15,059 nt of DNA from an uncultured Chloroflexota bacterium (GTDB lineage: Bacteria > Chloroflexota > Anaerolineae > Aggregatilineales > Phototrophicaceae). How positions within the stretch are numbered: position 1 is the first letter of the stretch; each line of letters opens with the position of its first letter. The stretch is taken from positions 1 to 15,059 of the forward strand of contig CAIVEA010000584.1 in the NCBI GenBank assembly GCA_903904765.1. Reading direction: 5' to 3'. The position numbers were made by a program, and so were the translations under genes. Below, piece after piece: positions 7,599 to 14,620 of the stretch. The notes below the pieces were generated by a model. That model worked only from the letters and a program-made list of their open reading frames with translations, did no database searches and was not told where the DNA came from.

Positions 7599-8780
7599 TT
7601 AATGTGCCGCCCTGTAGCGCTCAATAATCGGGCGCATCCGTTCCAACGCTTCGTGGAGCAGATCTGTGTTCTGCAAAATGCTAATTCGCAGGTAGCCGCC
7701 CCAATTTTCACCAAAACCTGTACCGGGGAAAATGAGGACGCGCCCCTCTTTGAGCAGCAGATAGGATAGTTCGGTAGCATGAATCCCGACGGATGAGCTG
7801 TTCGTCCATAGGAAGAAAGCACCGCGTGGATCACTAAAATCCAACCCCATATTGAGCAAGCCGTCCATCATCAGACGGCGGCGTTCACTATAGATGCGGT
7901 GGAAAGTCTCAATCGGCTCTTTCGGGCCATTGAGTGCTGCCAGCCCTGCCCACTGCGAAATCGTTGCCACCGGGCCGGTGGTGACTGCTTTAACATTGGT
8001 CATAGCGCGAATGAAGTTTTTGGGCGCGGCAGCAAACCCGCAGCGAAAACCGGTCATCGCATAAGTCTTGGAAAATCCATTCAGTGTGATCGTGCGTTCC
8101 GCCATACCCGGCAAAGAACCGATGCTGAAATGCTTCCAGCCGTCATACAGGAACTTCTCGTAGATTTCATCCGAAATCACGATCAGATTATGTTTGATGG
8201 CAACCTCTGCGATTCCGCGCAGGCGTTCTTCGGTGACAATCCCGCTGGTTGGATTGCTAGGCGTGACGATCAACAGCACTTTGGTACGCGGTGTGATAGC
8301 GGCTTCAACCGCTTCTGGACGCAGATTGAATGCATCTTCGTGATCGGTGGGGATCATCACCATGCGCCCCCCCGCACTCTCGATGGCTTCATCATACGAG
8401 GTGTAGCGCGGGTCAGGGACAAGTACTTCATCACCGGGGTCAAGCAGGGTTTGCATGAGCAGGAATAGCCCCTCCTGCCCGCCGGTGGTCAGCATGATAT
8501 TGTCGGCATCTACGGGCAACCCGTTATCCGTCCGGAATTTGTGCGCCAACGCCTCGCGCAGCGCCGTCATTCCGGCAACGGGAGTCGGGTCAGTACGTTG
8601 ATCGCGAATAGCAGATTTGACTGCTTCGATAATATGCGGTGGCGTAGCGAGATCAGGATCACCGCGCCCCAACGCAATCGCATCCGGGTATTGAGCAGAA
8701 AGCTCCATGAGTGCGTAGCGAAGCTGCGTTCCATCAGCCGCAACCGCACGTACCGATTCAGGAATATTCGATGCGGTCAT
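7599..8780 (-). CDS. PLP-dependent aminotransferase, fold type I class I/II
   Basis: Seen: 393 residues from the ATG at 8780-8778, which overlaps the TGA of the upstream short aminotransferase-like gene by 4 nt (ATGA); GGAG lies 10 nt upstream. Catalytic features are complete: Asn176 in TPSNPTSG, Asp204 and Tyr207 in SDEIYEKF, the Schiff-base Lys238 in NGFSKTYAMTGFR, and Arg365 in GGYLRIS for the substrate carboxylate. Known: such enzymes (aspartate/alanine/aromatic aminotransferase-like) exchange an amino group between an amino acid and a 2-oxo acid. Context: it lies between an Ldh2-type oxidoreductase and a series of deacylases, which suggests it takes the amino group from the amino acid freed by the hydrolases. 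Frame-open sequence upstream of 8780 lies inside the preceding gene and was not used. Substrate not determinable. Confidence 0.95.
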   Translation of the reverse strand: MTASNIPESVRAVAADGTQLRYALMELSAQYPDAIALGRGDPDLATPPHIIEAVKSAIRDQRTDPTPVAGMTALREALAHKFRTDNGLPVDADNIMLTTGGQEGLFLLMQTLLDPGDEVLVPDPRYTSYDEAIESAGGRMVMIPTDHEDAFNLRPEAVEAAITPRTKVLLIVTPSNPTSGIVTEERLRGIAEVAIKHNLIVISDEIYEKFLYDGWKHFSIGSLPGMAERTITLNGFSKTYAMTGFRCGFAAAPKNFIRAMTNVKAVTTGPVATISQWAGLAALNGPKEPIETFHRIYSERRRLMMDGLLNMGLDFSDPRGAFFLWTNSSSVGIHATELSYLLLKEGRVLIFPGTGFGENWGGYLRISILQNTDLLHEALERMRPIIERYRAAH

Positions 8781-9493
8781 GGCACTACGGCTCCGATTCC
8801 TGCCCATTGAGAAATACTGGTGGTGCAAATAGTCATGCTTTGCTTATAAGCGCGAAGTTTATCGGCCATTTCCGACCCACCCATCCAGCCAACACGCCAA
8901 CCGGGCATCATGTGGCTAAGACTGCCTACTGTAATGACACGCGGCGAGAGGGTTGCATTCTGTGCGGGATGAAAATCCGACGAAGTGGCGCTGATATCCC
9001 ACAGCACCCACCACTGGTGGGCGGCAGCCTGCGTGAGCAACAAGTCTCGTTCTGCCACCGACACGTCCGGCGTGAGATACACCAATCGCACCCCATCTGA
9101 ATTGGAGGCAGTGACGATAGATAGACCAATCAGATGCGCCGCACCGAGAATGCGCGACGAATCCCCCGGACACGATATCATTTCACCGGGCTTGAGCAAC
9201 CGCTTGAGTGTGACAAAACGGGCTTCAGTGGAGCCGCAGGTGATTGTGATGTCACCCGGTTTGAGATCAATATGAGCAGTACGCTTCAGCATGTCGCTCA
9301 CCCATTGGCGCAAACCGAGGATGCCGGGGCGATCGGTGTAATGCGTTTTGCCCTGTTCCAGCGCCGCGACCGCCGCGGCGATCACCGAATCAGGAATAGG
9401 TGCGCCCGCAGGAATCACAGTAGCTTCGGGCAAGCTGGCGACGCGCGCCGCCAGCGGACGTGCGAGTGTCTCGGGCGTTTGAAGAGCAGCCAT
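8777..9493 (-). CDS. Short aminotransferase-like protein lacking the catalytic lysine and the C-terminal domain
   Basis: Seen: 238 residues that follow the class I/II aminotransferase pattern: the HYTDRPGILGLRQWVSDML region, GSTEARF, Asp166 (LWDISA) at the place of the cofactor-nitrogen aspartate, and GWRVGW. The Schiff-base lysine position in the SFSKxxxxGWR motif reads SLSHMMPGWR, so it is His194 (codon CAC). The NPTG loop is also degraded to TPDVSV. The protein ends at SISQWAGIGAVVP, matching residue about 284 of the neighbouring 393-residue aminotransferase (TISQWAGLAAL), so the last roughly 110 residues, including the substrate-carboxylate arginine, are absent. Its start overlaps the Ldh2-like stop by 1 nt (TAATG) and its stop overlaps the full aminotransferase start by 4 nt. 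Inference: either a decaying paralogue or a non-catalytic partner subunit. The open frame and tight coupling favour retained expression. Confidence 0.85.
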   Translation of the reverse strand: MAALQTPETLARPLAARVASLPEATVIPAGAPIPDSVIAAAVAALEQGKTHYTDRPGILGLRQWVSDMLKRTAHIDLKPGDITITCGSTEARFVTLKRLLKPGEMISCPGDSSRILGAAHLIGLSIVTASNSDGVRLVYLTPDVSVAERDLLLTQAAAHQWWVLWDISATSSDFHPAQNATLSPRVITVGSLSHMMPGWRVGWMGGSEMADKLRAYKQSMTICTTSISQWAGIGAVVP

Positions 9494-10560
9494 TAGACCA
9501 CAACCTCACGCGCAAAGGGAAAATTCACACCCAGATCACGCGCCAGCGCCGCTAACTCGTCGAACACAACCGAATCTAACTGTGCCCCATCGCGGCGATA
9601 CTGCTGTTCACGGCGGTAATCCAACTCACCGGGGACAAGAATTTCCGTCACACCGGGACGCTTGCGAGCTGATTTAATCTGTTGAATAAACTCATCCATA
9701 CGGGCTTTGAACGTTTCCACCGGCATGAACCACGCAATATCAATTGCGATAAAGGTGTGCGACACGTCCTGTTTAGCCGGGTTGGAATACGGCGCGAGGC
9801 CGAACCCGCCTCCTGCAATCACGCCCGTGATGACATCTGTCATCATCGAAAGCCCATAACCTTTGTGTTGCCCAATGCCCAGCAGCACCCCTTGCATAGC
9901 CGCAGCCGGATCATCCGTTTCTTCACCTTCTGGCGTGAGTGCCCAGTCCAGAGGCATTTTGAGACCTTCCCGCTCAAACCAGCGCATCATCCCTTTGCCC
10001 GCCGTCGTGAGCGCAATATCGAGTACTACGGGGAAATCGCCACCCGTAGGCGCAACAATACCCCATGGATTCGTGCCGACAACACCGCTGGCCGCCCCCC
10101 ATGGAGCCATCTCAGGGCCAGCATTGGTCATGGCGACGCCAATACAATCCTGCGCCAGTGCCAACCGTGCCGGAACGGCCGCTGAACCAAAATGCGTGCT
10201 GTTACGCACAATCACCGTGCCAATGCCGCTGATCTTGGCTTTCTGCACGGCAAGTTCCATTGACTTTTGCGCCACAACCGAGCCAAGTCCGTTATGACCA
10301 TCCACCAGCGCCAACGCGGGCGTTTCCTTCACAATTTCATAGGGCGCACCGGGGATGATCCAGCCGTTGCCAATACGTTCACGGTACACGGGCAAGCGGC
10401 GAACCCCCTGTCCCTGACCGGGCAAACAACGCAGTTCGCTCTCCATCAGACCGCGTGTACAGCGCCGCGCTTCATCGGGCGCAACACCGAGCGCACAGAA
10501 TGTCTCAAATACAAACGTTTCGAGAGGATCAACGGGAACACGAATCAAGGTGATAGGCAT
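9493..10560 (-). CDS. Ldh2-family malate/L-lactate/ureidoglycolate-type dehydrogenase
   Basis: Seen: 355 residues from the ATG at 10560-10558, chosen because AAGGGG (10569-10574) is 8 nt upstream; a TTG at 10566 would sit only 2 nt from it. Family signatures: RNSTHFGSAAVPA (His123), MTNAGPEMAPWG, GTNPWGIVAPT, VLDIALTTAGKG, TDDPAAAMQG and QHKGYGLSMM, ending in PGE. Known: Ldh2 enzymes (YlbC/AllD, YiaK, Delta1-piperideine-2-carboxylate reductase) use NAD(P)H to interconvert 2-oxo acids or imino acids with 2-hydroxy or amino acids. Odd: the near-universal DLRGxxSHGVxRLxxY reads ELRCLPGQGQGVRRLPVY, with two extra residues and His replaced by Gln51, so catalysis or substrate may differ. It starts 2 nt after the VOC gene and overlaps the next gene by 1 nt. 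Confidence 0.9.
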   Translation of the reverse strand: MPITLIRVPVDPLETFVFETFCALGVAPDEARRCTRGLMESELRCLPGQGQGVRRLPVYRERIGNGWIIPGAPYEIVKETPALALVDGHNGLGSVVAQKSMELAVQKAKISGIGTVIVRNSTHFGSAAVPARLALAQDCIGVAMTNAGPEMAPWGAASGVVGTNPWGIVAPTGGDFPVVLDIALTTAGKGMMRWFEREGLKMPLDWALTPEGEETDDPAAAMQGVLLGIGQHKGYGLSMMTDVITGVIAGGGFGLAPYSNPAKQDVSHTFIAIDIAWFMPVETFKARMDEFIQQIKSARKRPGVTEILVPGELDYRREQQYRRDGAQLDSVVFDELAALARDLGVNFPFAREVVV

Positions 10561-10562
10561 TG

Positions 10563-11027
10563 TCAAATCCCCTTGACCTTTTTGTATTCTTCCAGTTGTT
10601 CAGGTGTATAGACCTGCATCAGTTCCAGTTCAATCCCACCCGCCTCTTGATCGAGAAACGCCACCCAACCTTCGGGATGAACATGGCTACCCTTCACTTT
10701 GCAGGCGCTGCATTCTTTCAGCGTGGCACCCTTAGCCTGTGCATCTGCTAGTGCTTTATCAATGTCGGGAACGGCGTAGCAAATGTGATGCAAACCTTCA
10801 TAACCGCGTTCGTTAATCCATTTATCAAAGCGCCCGCCAGCATCCAGCGATTGACAGAGCTGATATTCGACATCGCCTACCCAGAACAAAGCCACGCGAT
10901 TGCGCGACTTGGGATAATCTTCGACCCGCGCATCTAAACCAACACCTAGTAAATCCTGATAGGTTTTCAACGCTGCGTTCGCATCACGAACGGCAAAAGC
11001 CATGTGCTTAATGTATGTTTTTCCCAT
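10563..11027 (-). CDS. VOC superfamily protein resembling methylmalonyl-CoA epimerase
   Basis: Seen: 154 residues with two betaalphabetabetabeta units (about 6-60 and 77-140). Likely metal ligands are His8 (IKHMAF), Gln56 (EYQLCQ), His81 (GLHHICYAV) and Glu136 (IELELMQ), the H/Q/H/E set used by methylmalonyl-CoA epimerases. GYEGLHHICY matches their GxGxHHI signature. Start: ATG at 11027-11025 with AGGGGG 7 nt upstream; an upstream TTG at 11051 lacks a spaced site. Known: VOC enzymes include epimerases, glyoxalases and ring-cleaving dioxygenases. No methylmalonyl-CoA mutase or other CoA-ester gene is nearby. Inference: it may epimerise or isomerise a 2-substituted acid handled by the adjacent Ldh2 protein. 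It lies 80 nt after the second DUF4438-like gene and 2 nt before the Ldh2-like gene. Confidence 0.85.
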   Translation of the reverse strand: MGKTYIKHMAFAVRDANAALKTYQDLLGVGLDARVEDYPKSRNRVALFWVGDVEYQLCQSLDAGGRFDKWINERGYEGLHHICYAVPDIDKALADAQAKGATLKECSACKVKGSHVHPEGWVAFLDQEAGGIELELMQVYTPEQLEEYKKVKGI

Positions 11028-11107
11028 GAGCAAGCCCCCTGTACCATGCAATCATTTCATTACAATCAAACGATGTTCAATCTGCCAGACTATCCGCTGC
11101 AAGCGTC

Positions 11108-11989
11108 TTAATCCTGCAAGCTAAATACACTTTTGAGATTGACACCGGGTGTGACCACCGGATTGATCCCATTCAGAGCCGAGGTCATCAACAAAGTGAT
11201 GCCGGGGCCATGCCCCGCACGGGGACTATCGCCCTGCCCGACCACACCAATGCCCACTGCACCGCGCAAATAACCATGATTCCAACTGCTATCGTAATCC
11301 GAAAGCGCCACCACATCACCCAAGCGCAAACCATCCAATCCGGCTTCTTTGAGCGCAGATTTGTCAGCAGATTGAATATGCAGCGACCCACCTTCGCTGG
11401 TTAACCCTGCGCCCGAACCGAGCAAATGCGGGGGAACCACAGCAACCACAGGCACATGCAGCTTGCCATCTGCACCCGTCGTCACTTCCAGATTCTCCAG
11501 AAATTCCGGTGAACAGCTTTTCAGTTTAATGTCAGGGTGGTCTGCAAGTTCCATGCCCACACCCACCGAACGCACATTAATCTTGTCGCCAATCGCCATT
11601 TTTAAGCGATCTGCTTTGGCGAAATGAATAATTACCTGTTCCGAAAAGCGACCGGATTTGCCGCTAACGACTCCTTTTGCGCCGCGTGCATCGCCAGACA
11701 TCACCACAGCAGTATTCCCGACGCAGGCGAACAAATTCAGACCGCGATTTCCCATATCATCCTTGAGCGAAATACTCACACCGGGATGAATGGTATCGGC
11801 CAACCAACCGTAGGCCGAGTCACCTACCGAAACGTTATAAACAATGCCACCATAAGTCGGCAGTAAAAAGGGTTTGCCTTCTGCGTCCAAACGATACGGT
11901 TCCGCCGGTAAACCGGGGAAACCGGGAGAGGCAATTTGCCCCATAACCGACACGGAAATTAGACGTTCAGAATTGGTGCGAACGTTCAT
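11108..11989 (-). CDS. DUF4438-like protein, second of a tandem pair
   Basis: Seen: 293 residues, no signal peptide or membrane segment, rich in glycine and beta-type segments. Landmarks are GGIVYNVSVGDSAYGW (about 47-62), HPGVSIS (68-74), CVGNTAVVMSGDARGAKGVVSG (89-110), VPPHLLGSGA and GHGPGITLLMT (259-269). The ATG overlaps the stop of the upstream paralogue by 4 nt, with GGGAG just upstream of it. The two proteins share the same landmarks along their whole length, so they come from a duplication. Known: I recognise this as the family recorded as DUF4438, with a structural-genomics structure but, to my knowledge, no assigned reaction; the name is from memory. Inference: co-translation suggests a heteromeric complex or two related steps at the start of the pathway. 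Confidence 0.8.
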   Translation of the reverse strand: MNVRTNSERLISVSVMGQIASPGFPGLPAEPYRLDAEGKPFLLPTYGGIVYNVSVGDSAYGWLADTIHPGVSISLKDDMGNRGLNLFACVGNTAVVMSGDARGAKGVVSGKSGRFSEQVIIHFAKADRLKMAIGDKINVRSVGVGMELADHPDIKLKSCSPEFLENLEVTTGADGKLHVPVVAVVPPHLLGSGAGLTSEGGSLHIQSADKSALKEAGLDGLRLGDVVALSDYDSSWNHGYLRGAVGIGVVGQGDSPRAGHGPGITLLMTSALNGINPVVTPGVNLKSVFSLQD

Positions 11990-12852
11990 GCTAGCTCCCG
12001 AATGTTGAGGTAACGCGCGATATTGGCCTGCGGGTCAATCACCCATTCAATACATGGCTCAGGGCAAGTCATCAGGGTCAGGATACCCGGACCATGACCG
12101 ATCATGACAGAATCCCCATGAATACAAAGTGCGATGCTGACCGCACCTTTCCGGTAGGTTCGCCCGTAACGGTGATCTGCATCTGGAATAACCACCAGAT
12201 CACCCAGACGCATCTGGTCAATTCCCAATTCAGCCATTAATGCCCGATCACCGGACATCAAATCTTGATCAACGAATTCCGAATTGAGTTCAGCGCCAGA
12301 ACCCATAATGCGGGGTGGCAGCACCGTAGTAACAGGCACGCGAATGCGACGGCTATCCAGTGCTTCAATCGGGATGGCATTAATCAGGTTCGGGCTGACT
12401 TTCTTGATCTCAATTTGCGGGTATTGGGTTAACGATAAGCCGCGCCCACAGGCGATGATTTGAATAGAGTCGCCCACGCACAACAAATCGTTGGTGTCCG
12501 GGCCAAAATCCACCAGCAACCGCGCATGCTCACCAGTCACAATGCCTTCGGCACCTTTGGCAAGACCACTGGTTACGATGGCTTTATTCCCGATGCAGGT
12601 TAGGTAATGCAGGGCAAAATCCGCAGCACTATCACTATTGCTAATCGAAACACCCGGCTCAACATGATCTGCTGCCCAGCCAAAAGCAGGGTCACCTACT
12701 CTGGCGTTGTACACCACGCCCGACATTCCGGGCAGAACTCGACCAACCCCTTTGTCATCCAGTGTGTAACCCGGATAACGGAGCGTGGGCTGGCTGATGG
12801 CACCGGTAACGGCAATCTCCACAAGCTTCGTTTGGTTCGTGTCTAAAGGCAT
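11986..12852 (-). CDS. DUF4438-like protein, first gene of the leftward operon
   Basis: Seen: 288 residues from the ATG at 12852-12850. Landmarks parallel those of the next gene: SGVVYNARVGDPAFGWAADH (44-63), EPGVSIS (65-71), CIGNKAIVTSGLAKGAEGIVTG (86-107), LPPRIMGSGAELNSE and GHGPGILTLMT (252-262). Start choice: an ATG at 12879 in the same frame has no convincing ribosome site and lies almost at the predicted transcript start, while AAGGA (12863-12867) stands 10 nt before the ATG at 12852, so the shorter form is preferred. No signal peptide. Being first in the operon and directly next to the operator, it is the gene most tightly tied to the inducer. The function of the family is not known to me. 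The pair differs most in the stretch after about residue 155 and at the C-terminus, which suggests the two copies have diverged in role. Confidence 0.8.
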   Translation of the reverse strand: MPLDTNQTKLVEIAVTGAISQPTLRYPGYTLDDKGVGRVLPGMSGVVYNARVGDPAFGWAADHVEPGVSISNSDSAADFALHYLTCIGNKAIVTSGLAKGAEGIVTGEHARLLVDFGPDTNDLLCVGDSIQIIACGRGLSLTQYPQIEIKKVSPNLINAIPIEALDSRRIRVPVTTVLPPRIMGSGAELNSEFVDQDLMSGDRALMAELGIDQMRLGDLVVIPDADHRYGRTYRKGAVSIALCIHGDSVMIGHGPGILTLMTCPEPCIEWVIDPQANIARYLNIRELA

Positions 12853-12888
12853 TTTTGCGAATTCCTTGAAAACAGGCATTGAACATTT

Positions 12889-12921
12889 CTATAATCCCGA
12901 CTTACCGTCGATTGTCGACAA
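12889..12921 (-). promoter_or_regulatory. Candidate promoter of the leftward catabolic operon
   Basis: On the minus strand TTGTCG (12921-12916, inside the palindrome) is followed 19 nt later by GATTAT (12896-12891), with TATAGA nearby. A transcript from here would begin around 12884 and carry a leader of about 30 nt to the ATG at 12852. The spacing is longer than ideal, so this is only a candidate. The -35 element lies inside the proposed operator. Confidence 0.35.
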
Positions 12922-12926
12922 TCGAC
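12907..12926. promoter_or_regulatory. Perfect 20-bp palindrome, probable GntR-family operator
   Basis: GTCGATTGTCGACAATCGAC equals its own reverse complement over all 20 bases, centred between 12916 and 12917; symmetry breaks at the next base on each side. The core TTGTCGACAA is the kind of GTC/GAC dyad bound by FCD-type GntR dimers. It sits between the divergent DUF4438-like and GntR genes, covers the candidate -35 elements of both, and I saw no second copy in the window. Inference: the adjacent regulator binds here, controlling the leftward operon and its own unit together. Confidence 0.75.
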
Positions 12927-12941
12927 AACGACGCAGATTAT
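12912..12941 (+). promoter_or_regulatory. Candidate promoter of the regulator unit
   Basis: TTGTCG (12912-12917) and GATTAT (12936-12941) are 18 nt apart, which would start a transcript near 12948 with a leader of about 25 nt to the ATG at 12972. The -35 element is inside the palindrome, so autorepression is expected. This arrangement mirrors the one on the minus strand. Confidence 0.4.
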
Positions 12942-12971
12942 ATGCATCCAAGTTTGTGATTGTCAAGCAAG

Positions 12972-13664
12972 ATGAATAAACGCTCTGTTCATATCCAATT
13001 GATTGAAAACAGACCACTCCGTGAGCGTGTTCTGGATGTTTTGCGCGAAGCGATTTTGAGCGGTGATTTAAAACCCGGTCAAATGCTGCGTGAAACAGAC
13101 TTAGCCGAGAGCATGGGGGTAAGCCGTGCGCCGTTGCGTGAAGCGTTGCAGATTTTGAGTACAGAAGGCTTGGTGGAAACCATGCCCTATCACGGCACTA
13201 CCGTTCGCGTACTCACCAAAACGGATATTGAGGAGCTATATGGCTTGCGTAGTGTGCTTGAGAGTTTCGCCATTCGCCGCTTAATTGCCCGCAAAACCCC
13301 TGAATCGGTTGAGTGCTTGTATCAGGTTTTCCGGGACATGCTCAGCGCAGCAGAACGAGGGGACATAAAACGTGTCAACGAGATTGACCGGGAGTTCCAC
13401 ACAAAACTGATCGAATTGAGCGATCACAGTTTGCTCCAGACCAGTTGGAACGTTGTCTCCATGCGGGTGCGACAGGTCATGGCACTCCTGAATCGACGTA
13501 ACAGTGATCTGAAACAAATTGCCTATAACCATTTGCCCATCATTCAGGCTATCGAATCGGCAAACGAATCTGAAGCCATCCGTCTAATCGAAAAACATGT
13601 TGCGGCTTCAGGTGAATTAATCGCTGAACGATGGGAATTTGAAGATAGGTCGAGCGGAACATGA
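12972..13664 (+). CDS. GntR family transcriptional regulator, FCD subfamily
   Basis: Seen: 230 residues. An N-terminal winged helix-turn-helix (about 14-80) includes the family signature around LREAILSGDLKPGQMLRE and the recognition helix SRAPLREALQIL. The all-helical FCD ligand domain (about 88-220) carries the metal/effector residues Asp139 (EIDREFH), His143, His187 (YNHLPI) and His209 (EKHV). Known: FCD regulators (FadR, LldR, GntR, VanR types) bind small carboxylates and usually repress adjacent catabolic genes until the inducer appears. Start: ATG at 12972; a TTG at 12960 in frame is possible, and no strong ribosome site favours either. It diverges from the hydrolase operon across the palindrome and its TGA overlaps the ATG of the SDR gene by 4 nt. 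Inference: repressor of both units, induced by a pathway acid. Confidence 0.93.
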   Translation: MNKRSVHIQLIENRPLRERVLDVLREAILSGDLKPGQMLRETDLAESMGVSRAPLREALQILSTEGLVETMPYHGTTVRVLTKTDIEELYGLRSVLESFAIRRLIARKTPESVECLYQVFRDMLSAAERGDIKRVNEIDREFHTKLIELSDHSLLQTSWNVVSMRVRQVMALLNRRNSDLKQIAYNHLPIIQAIESANESEAIRLIEKHVAASGELIAERWEFEDRSSGT

Positions 13665-14620
13665 CACAGCCCACGAAACACATCCTAATCACAGGAGCCA
13701 GCGGCTTCGTGATGAGCAATATCATCCCGATTTTGCTTCAAAGTGGTCACACTGTGATTGCGCTGGATCGTGTTTTTGACCCTACGCTGCGAAACGCATG
13801 GGAAGCCAAATGGGGCGAACAAATCCTGTGCCTTGAGCGCGAAGTGGATGATCTGAATGACCTAGAAGCCGAAGCGATTATTCATGGGGCGGCAATAACA
13901 GCCTCCCCTGAAGAAATGGGAATATCTCCTGAAGAAAATTTTCGCGCAAATCTCCTTCCGGGACTGACTGCGCTCACATGGGCACAGGAGCATCAAGCGC
14001 GAGCCATCTTAGTGAGTTCTAGTGCGGTGTATCGTGCTAATCCAGCAGGAATAGTGACCGAGAATGACTTGAGCAATCCGCTTGGTGTATATGCAGTCGC
14101 CAAGCAAACATTCGAGATGTTCGTTCAAACCCTGCATGAAAGCTACAAACGGGATGCTCTTGTGGTGCGGCTAAGCAATATCTATGGACTCGGTGAGCGA
14201 TCACGGCCTAGCCGCCCGCGCATAAGTCTGGTAGGTCGAATGGTCGCAGAAGCAATCGAAACCGGTCATGTGACGGTATACGCACACAGTTTGGAACGGG
14301 ATTGGACATTCGCGCCTGATCTCGGTCATGCCCTACTCCATTTACTGCAACTGAAAAACCCGCGCTATGCCTTATATAACCTCGCAAGCGGGCATGTGAT
14401 GAATTCACAATCAATTGCTGAAGGGATTCAGTCGATTTTGCCGAATATAAAATTGACCGTCTTGGATGAAACTGATCCACAAATACCCTTTCTAACCCGT
14501 AAAGGCTGGCTATCAAATCAGCGTCTGCGTGATGAAACCGGTTTTGACCGCTGGACACCCTTTACGGACGCACTACAGCAGGTAGTGAGTTTATTTCAAG
14601 TTTCGGAGACCGTTTCATGA
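13661..14620 (+). CDS. Extended SDR, NAD-dependent epimerase/dehydratase family
   Basis: Seen: 319 residues with an N-terminal Rossmann fold. The nucleotide motif is TGASGFVMSN (residues 11-20), so the third glycine of GxxGxxG is Met18. Further features: LD at 35-36 for ribose binding, HGAAIT (75-80), VSSSAVY (118-124) and the catalytic Tyr144-xxx-Lys148 in YAVAK, then RLSNIYG (170-176). The C-terminal part is the variable substrate domain. Known: this family mostly acts on nucleotide sugars, but also on free sugars, sugar acids and uronates. Its ATG overlaps the regulator's stop by 4 nt and its stop overlaps the next ATG by 4 nt, so three genes are translationally linked. Inference: a sugar-acid or related polyol oxidation step may belong to the same regulon. 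Substrate unknown. Confidence 0.9.
   Translation: MTQPTKHILITGASGFVMSNIIPILLQSGHTVIALDRVFDPTLRNAWEAKWGEQILCLEREVDDLNDLEAEAIIHGAAITASPEEMGISPEENFRANLLPGLTALTWAQEHQARAILVSSSAVYRANPAGIVTENDLSNPLGVYAVAKQTFEMFVQTLHESYKRDALVVRLSNIYGLGERSRPSRPRISLVGRMVAEAIETGHVTVYAHSLERDWTFAPDLGHALLHLLQLKNPRYALYNLASGHVMNSQSIAEGIQSILPNIKLTVLDETDPQIPFLTRKGWLSNQRLRDETGFDRWTPFTDALQQVVSLFQVSETVS

Noticed and set aside
8777..8828. Upstream extension of the full aminotransferase to 8828
   Set aside because: The added residues lie in the 3' end of the preceding gene and show no family pattern; the ATG at 8780 with the ATGA overlap gives a normal N-terminus.
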